64,000 nucleotides of DNA from positions 682,001-746,000 of the forward strand of contig OY970224.1 of the NCBI GenBank assembly GCA_963714035.1, written 5' to 3'. Within the stretch, counting starts at the first letter, position 1. The number at the start of each line of letters is the position of its first letter. Made by a program: the position numbers and the translations under genes. The DNA is from DATFVB01 sp963714035 (GTDB lineage: Bacteria; Acidobacteriota; Thermoanaerobaculia; UBA5066; DATFVB01). This document shows, piece by piece, positions 23,229-31,798 of the stretch. Under the pieces are notes generated by a model, which had not been told where the DNA came from, made no database searches, and saw only the letters and a program-made list of their open reading frames with translations.

Positions 23229-25645
23229 CGCGGCCCGGCTCCGATCGGCCGGCCCGGAGGCGGCTCCGGCGCCGGATGCCGGCGCGCGCGGGTTTCCGGC
23301 CGGTCGAGAAACTCCGCGAGGTCCCGGCGCGCGAGGAGCCGGTGCGCTCGGGCCGCGGCCTCCCCGCCGCCGCCCGCGGCGAGGCGTGTCCGGAGATCCG
23401 TGAGCGCCGCGGTCGCATCTGCGCGCACCTCCGGCGAAGCCCGATCGTCGGCGGCCAGGTCCATCATTCGGTCGAGCACGACCCGCTGGGAGACCCGCCG
23501 GAGCGCGGCGAGGCGCGGCGAGGCGTCCGGACCGCCTCCCCAGGTCGCCGCGACGAGATCGCGAAGCACGCCGTCGAACGTCGGCGCTCCCGGCTCGCGG
23601 TCGAGCGTCAGTCTCGCCGCCCGCTCCCGGTCGAGCAGGGGCGCGACGATGAGCCCCGCGAGCGTCCGCGCCGCCGTGAGCGGGCTGAACGTGTCGCCCG
23701 CATCGGAAGGAAATCGCTCGCGCGTCGAATTCTCGCCCTGCGGGGCCGCGACGAGCGCCGCGGCCACGCGGTCGGGAACGTCGAGGTTTTCGGGGCGAAG
23801 GGCCTCTCCGAGCAGGCGCAGCGCGCGCTTCTGCTGCTCCGCGCCCACCCAGGCGACCGGCTTCTGCCCGTCGCCCGCGAGGGCGTTGGTCTGGAACTGG
23901 CCGCCGACGAACTGCTGGGCGGCGCGGATCGCGAAGCGGTGGTAGAGGTACGCCAGCGAGAATCGCTGTTGCAGATCGTAGACGGGCTCTCCCGGCGAGA
24001 GCTGTCCGACGCCGAACCGGTCGAGGATCACGCGTCGCACGCGGATCGTCGTTTCGAGCCACGAGACCGGGTCCGGGCCCCAGTCGTATTCGGCCCATCG
24101 CGGGTCGCTCTCGAGCGGATAGACGTTTCCCTCCGCGTAACCCTTCCGGACGATCGCGTCGAGAGCGGCGCGGCTTCCGTCGGCCGAGTATCCCCACCGG
24201 ATCATCAGCCGGTCGTACGAGCCGATGTCGGCGGGATACGCGTCGGAGAAGTCGAGGCGGCCGTCCTTCGCCTCGACGTGGGGAGCGAGGTAGTCCATGA
24301 CCGAGCCCCACCCGAAGGTCGTCGCGGCCCAGTCGTGCATCAACCCGAGCGTGTGTCCGACTTCGTGGGCGACGAGATAGCGCAGCCGTTCCAGGACGAG
24401 CTCCTCTTCGGCGATCCCCGGATCGCCGCCGGCCGCGAGCCAGGAAACGTCCGGCGCGTCGCCGGCCGCGCAGGCGAGCGGCGAGCTCTTCGCCGGGGGC
24501 TCGAGGAAGTTGTTCCATATCCGGGCGGTGGTCCGGCAGCGGTACGAATCGATCCGCGCGACCCCGTGGACGATCTCCCCCGTGCGAGGATCGACCTGGA
24601 TCTCGCCGAACGACCAGCTCCGGTCGGCCCGATCGACCCACTCGATTCCCGAATAGCGCGCGTCGAGGAACGTCGCGCCTTCGGGAAGGTCCTCCAGCAC
24701 GAGCGCTCCCGGAAGCCCCGCTTCCGCGAACGCGTGGTTCCACCACAGCGCCGCCTCCCGCATCGCCGAGCGTTCCGGCTCCGGGATTCCGCGGTCCAAA
24801 TAATACACGATTGGATGCGACGGGTCGACGCGCCACCGGCAGGCCAGATAACGCTCGAGCGGCTCCGTGAACGGGGCGGTGTGGTCGCGGAAGAAGAGCG
24901 GAATGAAGCCGATCCGGGGATCGAGAGCGCGCGGCGCGAACCCCGGGTCCGGGAGCTTCAGGAACGTGTGGTGAACGCGGAGCGTCATCGTCTTTCCGTC
25001 GGGAAGGACGGACGCCACCGCCGGCGGAGGATCCTCCGACGCGACGGTCACCTGGGCTTCGATCTCCGTGTTGCGCGGAAACGCGCCGGTGCGGTCGAGC
25101 GAGAGGACCGAGCGCGCCGGATCCGCGCGCCACTCCCCCTGTTTCGCGTTCTTCAGGATCGTGGCGATTCCCGTGTCGCGGACGAGCAGGTCGGTCGCGT
25201 CCGCCAGGACGGTTTCGCCGGACTCCGCGACGACCGGCAGCGCCGCGAGAATCGACGTCGGAAAGGACTCGGCGACGACCCTCCGCTGCTCCGAGTCCGG
25301 GCTCTCCCCGCGATTCTCGGTCTGTTTCTGGACGAGGAGGGCTCGCGGGCCGACTCTCTCGAAGTGGCAGAGGCCCAGCGCTCCGGTCTCGCCGCGGTCG
25401 AGCGTCGGATCGACGAGACCCGCTCCCGAAGCGAGGCCGGCGCCGTAGAGGAAGTCTTCGTTCCATCGCGAGATCTCGAGGAGGAGCGAGCCGCGCCGCG
25501 CGTCCCAGTAGAACGGGAGAAAGCCGTCGCGCCGCGCGAGACCGGCGGCGCGCTCCGCGATCGAGGGGAGCGGCTCCGCTTTCTGGGCGGCCGCGGCGAG
25601 CGGGAAGAGGAGAACGGCGAGAGCGAAAAGGCGTCGGATCGTCAT
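23225..25645 (-). CDS. Secreted zinc-dependent metalloprotease (DUF4953/DUF5117 type)
   Basis: 806 residues with a signal peptide (MTIRRLFALAVLLFPLAAAAQKA). The metzincin-like zinc site HEVGHTLGLMHD is near residue 425, followed by a YDRLMIRWGYS segment and the Met-turn-like VMDYLAP. The N-terminal part (LPFYWDARRGSLLLEISRWNEDFLY) and the WRVDPSHPIVYYLDRGIPE segment match the large bacterial zinc-metalloprotease group with DUF5117/DUF4953 labels. Substrate is unknown. The TTAAAT box 7 nt before the ATG suggests a leaderless mRNA. Its stop codon is shared with the cupin start. Confidence 0.92.
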   Translation of the reverse strand: MTIRRLFALAVLLFPLAAAAQKAEPLPSIAERAAGLARRDGFLPFYWDARRGSLLLEISRWNEDFLYGAGLASGAGLVDPTLDRGETGALGLCHFERVGPRALLVQKQTENRGESPDSEQRRVVAESFPTSILAALPVVAESGETVLADATDLLVRDTGIATILKNAKQGEWRADPARSVLSLDRTGAFPRNTEIEAQVTVASEDPPPAVASVLPDGKTMTLRVHHTFLKLPDPGFAPRALDPRIGFIPLFFRDHTAPFTEPLERYLACRWRVDPSHPIVYYLDRGIPEPERSAMREAALWWNHAFAEAGLPGALVLEDLPEGATFLDARYSGIEWVDRADRSWSFGEIQVDPRTGEIVHGVARIDSYRCRTTARIWNNFLEPPAKSSPLACAAGDAPDVSWLAAGGDPGIAEEELVLERLRYLVAHEVGHTLGLMHDWAATTFGWGSVMDYLAPHVEAKDGRLDFSDAYPADIGSYDRLMIRWGYSADGSRAALDAIVRKGYAEGNVYPLESDPRWAEYDWGPDPVSWLETTIRVRRVILDRFGVGQLSPGEPVYDLQQRFSLAYLYHRFAIRAAQQFVGGQFQTNALAGDGQKPVAWVGAEQQKRALRLLGEALRPENLDVPDRVAAALVAAPQGENSTRERFPSDAGDTFSPLTAARTLAGLIVAPLLDRERAARLTLDREPGAPTFDGVLRDLVAATWGGGPDASPRLAALRRVSQRVVLDRMMDLAADDRASPEVRADATAALTDLRTRLAAGGGGEAAARAHRLLARRDLAEFLDRPETRARRHPAPEPPPGRPIGAGPR

Positions 25646-25652
25646 GCGCGCG

Positions 25653-25658
25653 ATTTAA
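25653..25658 (-). promoter_or_regulatory. -10 box TTAAAT of the metalloprotease
   Basis: TTAAAT, 7 nt before ATG 25645, within a 54-bp divergent spacer. Confidence 0.5.
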
Positions 25659-25687
25659 TCACGCCGCCGCCCCGGTCCCGCGGCCGA

Positions 25688-25693
25688 TAAGAT
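25688..25693 (+). promoter_or_regulatory. -10 box TAAGAT of the YheT-like hydrolase
   Basis: TAAGAT, 6 nt before GTG 25700, no Shine-Dalgarno. Confidence 0.5.
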
Positions 25694-25699
25694 CCGCCG

Positions 25700-26689
25700 G
25701 TGACCGTTCCCTTCCGCCCTCCGTTCTGGCTCCGCAACGCTCACCTGCAGCTCGCCGGAGGCGCTCTCCTTCGGCCGCGCCGCCGCATCCTTTATCGGCG
25801 CGAGACGCTGGCGACCGCCGACGGCGACGAGCTCCTCCTCGATCACGCCGGAGAGGGGAAGGCGGGCCGTCCGCGGCTCCTCGTCCTCCACGGTCTCGAG
25901 GGAAGCTCCTACTCCTCCTACGCGCAGGGGCTCGCGACTCTCGCCGCCGCCCGCCACTGGAACGTCACCGTCCTGAACTTCCGTTCCTGCGCGCGGGATC
26001 CCGAGCGGGTCGAGCGGCGGATCGAGAACCGGACCGCGCGCCTCTACCACTCCGGCGAGACCGGCGACCTCGACTTCGTCGTCCGCACCCTTCGGGAGCG
26101 GGAACCGGCCGCCCCCCTCGTCGCGGCGGGCGCCTCGATCGGAGGAAACGTCCTTCTCAAGTGGCTCGGCGAGGGGGGCGAGGGCCTCCGCGCGGCTGCG
26201 GCGATTTCCGTTCCGTACGACCTGCTCGCCTGCGCCCGGCATCTCGAGCGTGGCCTCGGACCGATCTACACCCGGGTTTTCCTGCGCAGCCTTCGGCCGA
26301 AGGCGCTCGCGGTGCGGGCGCGCTTTCCGGAGGCGGCCCGGCGGATCGACCCGGATCGCGTCGCGGACGCCCGAACCTTCTTCGAATTCGACGACGCCGC
26401 GACGGCCCCGCTCCACGGATTCGCCGGAGCGGCCGACTACTACGCGCGGTCGAGCTCGCTCGCCTTCCTTCCGCGGATCCGCGTGCCGGCTCTCTGCGTC
26501 ACCGCGAAGAACGACCCGTTCCTGCCCGGGGAAGCGGTCGAGCGGGCGCGGGCGGCCGCCTCCGGCGCGGTCGACTTCCGGGTCACGGAATCGGGAAGCC
26601 ATCTCGGGTTTCCCGAAGGGCCGCCCTGGGCGCTCCGTTCGTGGGCGGAAGCGCTCGCGATCGGCTGGCTGGAGGAGCGGCTTGCCTGA
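25700..26689 (+). CDS. Alpha/beta hydrolase, YheT family
   Basis: 329 residues. The opening PFRPPFWLRNAHLQ is diagnostic for the YheT/EMB8 group. The catalytic triad is visible: nucleophile serine in GASIGGN, aspartate in TAKNDPFLP, histidine in ESGSHLGFP. The oxyanion region is VLHGLEGSS. The group is thought to contain esterases acting on small or medium-chain esters; the natural substrate is unknown. It overlaps the following DUF1206 gene by 8 nt. Confidence 0.94.
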   Translation: MTVPFRPPFWLRNAHLQLAGGALLRPRRRILYRRETLATADGDELLLDHAGEGKAGRPRLLVLHGLEGSSYSSYAQGLATLAAARHWNVTVLNFRSCARDPERVERRIENRTARLYHSGETGDLDFVVRTLREREPAAPLVAAGASIGGNVLLKWLGEGGEGLRAAAAISVPYDLLACARHLERGLGPIYTRVFLRSLRPKALAVRARFPEAARRIDPDRVADARTFFEFDDAATAPLHGFAGAADYYARSSSLAFLPRIRVPALCVTAKNDPFLPGEAVERARAAASGAVDFRVTESGSHLGFPEGPPWALRSWAEALAIGWLEERLA

Positions 26690-27461
26690 CCGGCTCGCCC
26701 CCGCCGCGCGCCCGCTGGCGTTCCTCGGCCGTCTCGGCGACGCCGCGCGGGGGCTGGTCTACGTCCCCATGGGATTCCTCGCGGCCCGCGCCGCGCTCGC
26801 CTCCGGATCCGGCTCGGCCACCGGCCCGGGAGGCGCGCTGCGCTGGGTCATCGGGGGGCCGCACGGTTCCGTGGTGGTCGCGCTCGTCGCCGGCGGGCTC
26901 TTTGCGGACGCGCTGTTTCGCGCGATCGACGCGCTCACCCGGCGATCCGTTTCCGGGAAGGCCGCGGCGGCCGCGCGCGCCGCCGGCGCGGCCCTCCTCG
27001 GCGTGACGGCGCTGCAGGTGGGGCGCCGCATCCACCGCACCGGGGCGCCCGTCTTCCGGACGGCGGTCGCGTGGGTGCTCGCGCGGCCGTGGGGTCCGCG
27101 GGCGATGGTCGGCGCGGGGGCGGTGGCGGGAATCGTGGCCCTGCTCGAGATCGCGCAGGCCGCGACCGGCAGGCTGAGGGACCGGTTCCGGAAACGCGCC
27201 CTCGGACGGCAGCCGCGCCGCTGGGCGGTAGCGATCGCGCGGGTCGGGATCGCCGCCCACGGGGCGCTGGTCGGCGTGATCGCGGTCTTTCTCGCCCGCG
27301 CGGGTCTCGAAGGCAATCCCCGCGACGTCGTCGGTTCGGGTGGGGCGCTCCGCCAGGTCGAGCGGCTCCCCTTCGGGTCGGGGCTTCTCGCGGCGATCGC
27401 CGCCGGACTGGTCGCCTACGGGCTCTCGCAATGGGTCCTGGCGATCTTCCGGCGCGACTAG
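26682..27461 (+). CDS. DUF1206 integral membrane protein
   Basis: 259 residues from TTG 26682, chosen because GGAGGA lies 5 nt upstream and the frame has no earlier credible start. About six hydrophobic spans arranged as three two-span repeats, each starting near an arginine-glycine turn (LGRLGDAARGLVYVPMGFLA, IARVGIAAHGALVGVIAVFL), the DUF1206 pattern. No function is known for the family. It is translated from the same message as the YheT-like hydrolase. Confidence 0.85.
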   Translation: MPDRLAPAARPLAFLGRLGDAARGLVYVPMGFLAARAALASGSGSATGPGGALRWVIGGPHGSVVVALVAGGLFADALFRAIDALTRRSVSGKAAAAARAAGAALLGVTALQVGRRIHRTGAPVFRTAVAWVLARPWGPRAMVGAGAVAGIVALLEIAQAATGRLRDRFRKRALGRQPRRWAVAIARVGIAAHGALVGVIAVFLARAGLEGNPRDVVGSGGALRQVERLPFGSGLLAAIAAGLVAYGLSQWVLAIFRRD

Positions 27462-27491
27462 CGGGAGGATCGGGCCGGCGGGAAGCTCCTG

Positions 27492-27788
27492 TCAGCGAAG
27501 GGCGTCGAGCGCTTCCCGGCCGATCACCGGCTGCCAGAGCTGCAGCTCGTACTGGGCCATCCCCTGCGCGACGAACGGATCGCCGTCCCGGATCGCGTCG
27601 AGGTCCTCCGCCGGCGACTCGTCGGAAACGCGGAGGAGGAGAGCGCCTCCGCTCGGGGGCTCGAGGGGCCCGGAGGCGAGGAGCGTCCCGCGCTCGCGCA
27701 GGCCGCGAAGGTATCCCCGATGCTCGTCGAGGACGCGGAGGATCTCGTCGAGCGGGCGCCGGTAGCGGATGATCGCGATCGCATACAT
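27492..27788 (-). CDS. YciI-like protein (YCII-related domain)
   Basis: 98 residues in a ferredoxin-like fold pattern: MYAIAIIRYRRPLDEIL, DEHRGYLRGLRERGTLLASGPL, DPFVAQGMAQYELQLWQPVIG. The aspartate-histidine pair (DEH and DPF region) proposed as active in YCII proteins is present. Biological role unknown. A TATTCT box lies 6 nt ahead of the ATG. Confidence 0.9.
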   Translation of the reverse strand: MYAIAIIRYRRPLDEILRVLDEHRGYLRGLRERGTLLASGPLEPPSGGALLLRVSDESPAEDLDAIRDGDPFVAQGMAQYELQLWQPVIGREALDALR

Positions 27789-27794
27789 GTTCCG

Positions 27795-27800
27795 AGAATA
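27795..27800 (-). promoter_or_regulatory. -10 box TATTCT of the YciI-like gene
   Basis: TATTCT, 6 nt before ATG 27788. The divergent GGDEF/EAL gene's own box lies only 8 bp away, so both promoters are packed in 33 bp. Confidence 0.55.
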
Positions 27801-27808
27801 GCATCGGG

Positions 27809-27814
27809 TACAAT
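27809..27814 (+). promoter_or_regulatory. -10 box TACAAT of the PAS-GGDEF-EAL gene
   Basis: TACAAT, five of six to TATAAT, 7 nt before ATG 27822. No Shine-Dalgarno and no room for a leader. Confidence 0.6.
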
Positions 27815-27821
27815 CGAAGAA

Positions 27822-30686
27822 ATGACCGAGCCGAGCCCGGCGCCGGAGCGGCCGTCCTCCGAAGACATCGTTTCCGAGCTGGAAGCCCTTCTCCAGGCGC
27901 AGAGCGATCTCGGCCAGGGATTCTTCGTCGCCGAGGGCGAGCGGCTCGTCTCCGCCAACGAGGCGTTCTGCGGGCTGACCGGGTACGGCGCGGAGGAGCT
28001 GCACGCGCTTCCCTCGCTCCTCGAGCTCGTTCCCGCGGAAGAGCGCCGGGGGCTCCGGCGCCAGCTCCGGACCCGGCGCGTCGCCTTTTCCCCGAAGTAC
28101 ACGTTCGAGACGGCGATCCTGAACAAGGCGGGCGAGCGGGTCGAAATGGAGATCGTCTTCAAGCCGTTCGGCGGCCTCCGCACGCCGAAGCTGATCGCCG
28201 TGGTCCGGGACGTCACTTCCCGGAAGCGCGACGAGCAGAAGCTCCGCGAGACGCTCTCCCTCTTCTCGGCGACGCTCGAATCGACCGCCGATGGCCTCCT
28301 CGTCGTCGACGCCGCGGGGAAGGTCGTCAGCACGAATCGCCGGTTCGTCCGGATGTGGCGGATCCCCGAATCCGTCCTCGCGACCGGAAACGACGACGCC
28401 GCGATCTCCGTCGTCCTCGAGCAGCTCTCCGACCCGGATGCTTTCCTCCGGAAGGTCCGCGATCTCTACGCCCAGCCGGACGCGGAGAGCTTCGACGTCC
28501 TGCAGTTCCGGGACGGCCGCGTCTTCGAGCGGTACTCGATCCCCCAGCGCGTCGACGGCCGCCCCGTGGGCCGGGTGTGGAGCTTCCGGGACGTGAGCGA
28601 GCGGCACCGCGCCGAGACCGCGCTGCGGGAGAGCGAGGAGCGGCATCGAGCGGTCGTCGAGACGCTGAACGAGGGCCTCCTGATCACCGACGGCGACGAC
28701 CGCATCCTCTTCTCCAACGAGAGGATGTCCGCCATGACCGGGTATCCGGTGCCGGAAATGGCCGGCCGCCCCGCGAGCGAGCTGTTCCTCGCCCCGCAGG
28801 ACTGGCCCGCCATCGACGAGCGCAACCGCCGCCGGCTGCGGGGGCAATCGGAGCGCTACGAGGTCGAGATGCGCCGGAAGGACGGGTCGCGGTTCTTCGC
28901 CGAAGTCAACGCGATCCCGTTCCGGAACGCCGAAGGCGGCATCGTGGGCACGCTCGGCGCGATCACCGACATCACCGAGCGCAAGCGCGCGGAGGACTCG
29001 CTCCGGCGCTCCGCCCGCGAGTACCGGGACCTCTTCGAGAGCGCGAACGACGCGATCCTGATCCTCCGCCCCGAGTCCCAGATGATCCTGGAGGTGAACC
29101 GGAAGGCGGCCGAAATGTACGGCCTTCCGCGCGACCAGATCGTCGGCATGAGCCTCAAGAACTTCACGCGCGACGTCCCCCGCAGCGAGGAGCAGATCCG
29201 CCGGATCCTCCGCGAGGGCGCCTCCGAGAATCTCGAGACCGTCCATTTCCACCGCGACGGAACGCCGATCGATCTCCTCGTGAGCTCGTCGGTGGTCGAG
29301 TACCGGGGAGAGCGCGCGATCCTCTCGGTCTGCCGCGACATCACCGAGAGCAAGCGCGCGAAGCTGGAGATCGAGCGGCTCGCGTACCACGACGCGCTGA
29401 CCGACCTCCCGAACCGCGCGCGCTTCGCCGACCGGCTCGAGATCGCGCTCTCCCAGGCGCGCCGGGAGGGACATCGGCTGGCCATCCTCTTCCTCGACCT
29501 CGACCGCTTCAAGGTCGTCAACGACAGCCTCGGGCACAAGGTCGGCGACCTCCTGCTGCAGAAGGTCGCCCTGCGCCTCTCGCAGCTGATCCGCGGCGGC
29601 GACACGCTCGCCCGGCTCGGCGGCGACGAATTCATCATCCTGCTCGCGAGGATCAATCACGACGACGACGCGTCCCGGGTCGCGCAGAACGTGCTCGGCC
29701 TCTTCAAGCGGCCGTTCATCATCGGCGAGCGGGAGCTCTACGTGACGGCGTCGATCGGCATCAGCCTCTTTCCGCGCCACGGCGAGGACCGGGAATCGCT
29801 GGTCAAGAACGCCGACATCGCGATGTACCGGGCCAAGCAGGAAGGGCGCGACAATTTCCAGTTCCACACCTCGCAGCACACGCACGACGCGATCCGACGC
29901 CTCGCCCTGGAAACGGACCTCCGGAAGGCGCTCGACCAGGAGGAAGTGGGCGTGCACTTCCAGCCGCTCGTCGACGTCCGAGAGGGGGCGCTCGTCGGCG
30001 CCGAGGCCCTCGCGCGCTGGGAGCACCCCTTGCGCGGGCGGCTCCCTCCGTCGGAGTTCATCCCGGTCGCCGAAGAAACCGGCCTCATCGTTCCGCTCGG
30101 CGAGCAGATCCTCCGCGCGGCGTGCGCCCGCATGCGGGGCTGGCACGTCGGCGGACGCCCCGGGCTGCGCCTCTCGGTGAACCTCTCGGCCCGCCAATTC
30201 CAGCAGCAGGAGCTCGCCCAGCGGGTGGACGCCGTCCTGCGCGAGACCGGCCTCGCCCCGGAGACGCTCGAGCTCGAGATCACCGAGAGCGTCGCGATGC
30301 GGGACGTCGCGGCGAGCGTCGTCGCGCTGCGGGCCCTGAAGGACCTCGGCGTCCGGATCACGATCGACGACTTCGGCACCGGATACTCCTCGCTCTCCTA
30401 CCTGAAGAAGTTCCCGATCGACACGATCAAGATCGACCAGGCCTTCGTCCAGGACGTCTGCTTCGATTCCAACGACGCGGCGATCGTCCGGGCCGCGATC
30501 GTGATGGCCCAGGAGCTCAAGATCGACGTGATCGCCGAGGGCGTGGAAACGCCCGAGCAGGTGGAGTTCCTCCGGAGCCGCGCGTGCCACGTGATGCAGG
30601 GGCATCTGTTCGGCGAGGCGGTCCCCGCCGACCGTTTCGACGAGTTCGTCCGGGCCGAAAGACTCTATCCGCCGCCGCGGGGCTGA
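27822..30686 (+). CDS. Multi-PAS diguanylate cyclase/phosphodiesterase (GGDEF-EAL)
   Basis: 954 residues, no membrane span, so cytoplasmic. About four PAS modules (about 20-130, 140-260, 275-395, 400-520; repeated PAC signatures such as GTLGAITDITERKRAE and SVCRDITESKRAK) lead to a GGDEF domain with intact RLGGDEF near residue 600 and an EAL domain with AEALARWEHP near 727, LEITES, and TIDDFGTGYSSLSYLKKFPIDTIKID. Both catalytic signatures look intact, so it could make and break c-di-GMP depending on PAS input. Its 3' end overlaps the convergent moaB by 22 bp. Confidence 0.95.
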   Translation: MTEPSPAPERPSSEDIVSELEALLQAQSDLGQGFFVAEGERLVSANEAFCGLTGYGAEELHALPSLLELVPAEERRGLRRQLRTRRVAFSPKYTFETAILNKAGERVEMEIVFKPFGGLRTPKLIAVVRDVTSRKRDEQKLRETLSLFSATLESTADGLLVVDAAGKVVSTNRRFVRMWRIPESVLATGNDDAAISVVLEQLSDPDAFLRKVRDLYAQPDAESFDVLQFRDGRVFERYSIPQRVDGRPVGRVWSFRDVSERHRAETALRESEERHRAVVETLNEGLLITDGDDRILFSNERMSAMTGYPVPEMAGRPASELFLAPQDWPAIDERNRRRLRGQSERYEVEMRRKDGSRFFAEVNAIPFRNAEGGIVGTLGAITDITERKRAEDSLRRSAREYRDLFESANDAILILRPESQMILEVNRKAAEMYGLPRDQIVGMSLKNFTRDVPRSEEQIRRILREGASENLETVHFHRDGTPIDLLVSSSVVEYRGERAILSVCRDITESKRAKLEIERLAYHDALTDLPNRARFADRLEIALSQARREGHRLAILFLDLDRFKVVNDSLGHKVGDLLLQKVALRLSQLIRGGDTLARLGGDEFIILLARINHDDDASRVAQNVLGLFKRPFIIGERELYVTASIGISLFPRHGEDRESLVKNADIAMYRAKQEGRDNFQFHTSQHTHDAIRRLALETDLRKALDQEEVGVHFQPLVDVREGALVGAEALARWEHPLRGRLPPSEFIPVAEETGLIVPLGEQILRAACARMRGWHVGGRPGLRLSVNLSARQFQQQELAQRVDAVLRETGLAPETLELEITESVAMRDVAASVVALRALKDLGVRITIDDFGTGYSSLSYLKKFPIDTIKIDQAFVQDVCFDSNDAAIVRAAIVMAQELKIDVIAEGVETPEQVEFLRSRACHVMQGHLFGEAVPADRFDEFVRAERLYPPPRG

Positions 30687-31174
30687 AGCCGGGGATGATC
30701 CGGTCGGTCTCCCCGCGCGAGCGCGATCGCGTGGGAAAGGAGACCGGCGATCGACCGGAAGCACTCCACCGCGCCCGACGGGGAGCCGGGCAGAGCGATG
30801 CAGAGCGTCGATCCGGCGATTCCCGCGACCTGGCGGGAAAGATACGCGGCCGGCAGCGCGCCGCCCCCCTCCGATCGCATCTTCTCCGGGAGGCCGGGAA
30901 TCTCGAAGTCGATCACGTCCCGAAACGCCTCGGGCGTGCGATCGCGCGGCGACACGCCCGTGCCGCCGGTCGAGAGGACGAGATCGAAGCCCGCGGCGCT
31001 CCAGCCGCGCAGCTTCGCGGCGATCGCCTCGCGATCGTCGGCGACCACGGCGAGCTCGGCGACTTCCGCGCCGAGGGCCTCCCGGAACGCGGCGGCCAGC
31101 GCGGGGCCGCTCGCGTCCTCGCGCTCTCCCGCCGCGACGCCGTCGGAAACGGTGAGGACCGCCGCGCGGATCAT
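30665..31174 (-). CDS. Molybdopterin adenylyltransferase-type protein (MoaB/MogA family)
   Basis: 169 residues. The MoaB/MogA signature is plain: VLTVSDGVAAGEREDASGP near the N-terminus, then DLVLSTGGTGVSPRDRTPEA, and IALPGSPSGAVE for the phosphate-binding loop. It activates molybdopterin by adenylylation. The ATG overlaps the moaC stop (ATGA). MoaB and MogA cannot be separated safely by eye. Confidence 0.93.
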   Translation of the reverse strand: MIRAAVLTVSDGVAAGEREDASGPALAAAFREALGAEVAELAVVADDREAIAAKLRGWSAAGFDLVLSTGGTGVSPRDRTPEAFRDVIDFEIPGLPEKMRSEGGGALPAAYLSRQVAGIAGSTLCIALPGSPSGAVECFRSIAGLLSHAIALARGDRPDHPRLQPRGGG

Positions 31175-31683
31175 CGCTTCTTCCGGACCGCGCCCCCGGG
31201 ACTCCCGCGGCGCGCGAGCCACGTTCCGGATCGCCCGCCGCGCTTCTCGACGAGCGCGATCTCCGCGATCCGGCAGCCCCGATCGATGCCCTTGACCATG
31301 TCGTAGATCGCGAGCGCCGCCGCGGCGACGCCGGTGAGCGCTTCCATCTCGACACCCGTCCTCGCGTCGGTCGTCGCGCGCACCGCGATCCGGACGGATC
31401 TCCCGGCCGGATCGAGCGCGATCTCGACCGAGAGCCCGTCGAGCGGAACGGGATGGCAGAGCGGGACGATCTCGGAAGTCCGCTTGGCGGCCTGGATCGC
31501 GGCGATGCGGGCGACCGCGAGCGCGTCTCCTTTCGCGAGCGAACCCGAGGCGAGCGCCGCATAGGCCTCGCGGGAGAGGCGAACCTCGCCGCGGGCCGCC
31601 GCGACCCGCCGCGTCACCGGTTTTTCCGCCACGTCGACCATCCGCGCGTTCCCCCGCGCGTCCACGTGCTTCTGCCGCGCCAT
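31171..31683 (-). CDS. moaC: Cyclic pyranopterin monophosphate synthase MoaC
   Basis: 170 residues. It opens HVDARGNARMVDVAEKPVTRR and carries PLCHPVPLD, the TGVEMEALTGVAAAALAIYDMVKG active-site segment and a C-terminal IAEIALVEKRGG, all family hallmarks. It completes the rearrangement to cyclic pyranopterin monophosphate for molybdenum cofactor. ATG 31683 is preferred over GTG 31707 because a TAGAAT box sits 7 nt upstream and family alignment begins there. MoaA, MoaD and MoaE are not in the window. Confidence 0.95.
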   Translation of the reverse strand: MARQKHVDARGNARMVDVAEKPVTRRVAAARGEVRLSREAYAALASGSLAKGDALAVARIAAIQAAKRTSEIVPLCHPVPLDGLSVEIALDPAGRSVRIAVRATTDARTGVEMEALTGVAAAALAIYDMVKGIDRGCRIAEIALVEKRGGRSGTWLARRGSPGGAVRKKR

Positions 31684-31690
31684 GACGCCG

Positions 31691-31696
31691 ATTCTA
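31691..31696 (-). promoter_or_regulatory. -10 box TAGAAT of moaC-moaB
   Basis: TAGAAT, 7 nt before ATG 31683, no Shine-Dalgarno. Confidence 0.55.
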
Positions 31697-31786
31697 AGCG
31701 GGTTCACCCGGACCGCTCCTCCGCGCCGAACCCGGGTTCCGCGCGGGGAGAATCGGTTCGTTCACGAAGGACGCGGATCGGCGTGA

Positions 31787-31792
31787 AATAAT
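31787..31792 (+). promoter_or_regulatory. -10 box AATAAT of nadE
   Basis: AATAAT, 6 nt before GTG 31799, no Shine-Dalgarno. Confidence 0.45.
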
Positions 31793-31798
31793 CGGGCC

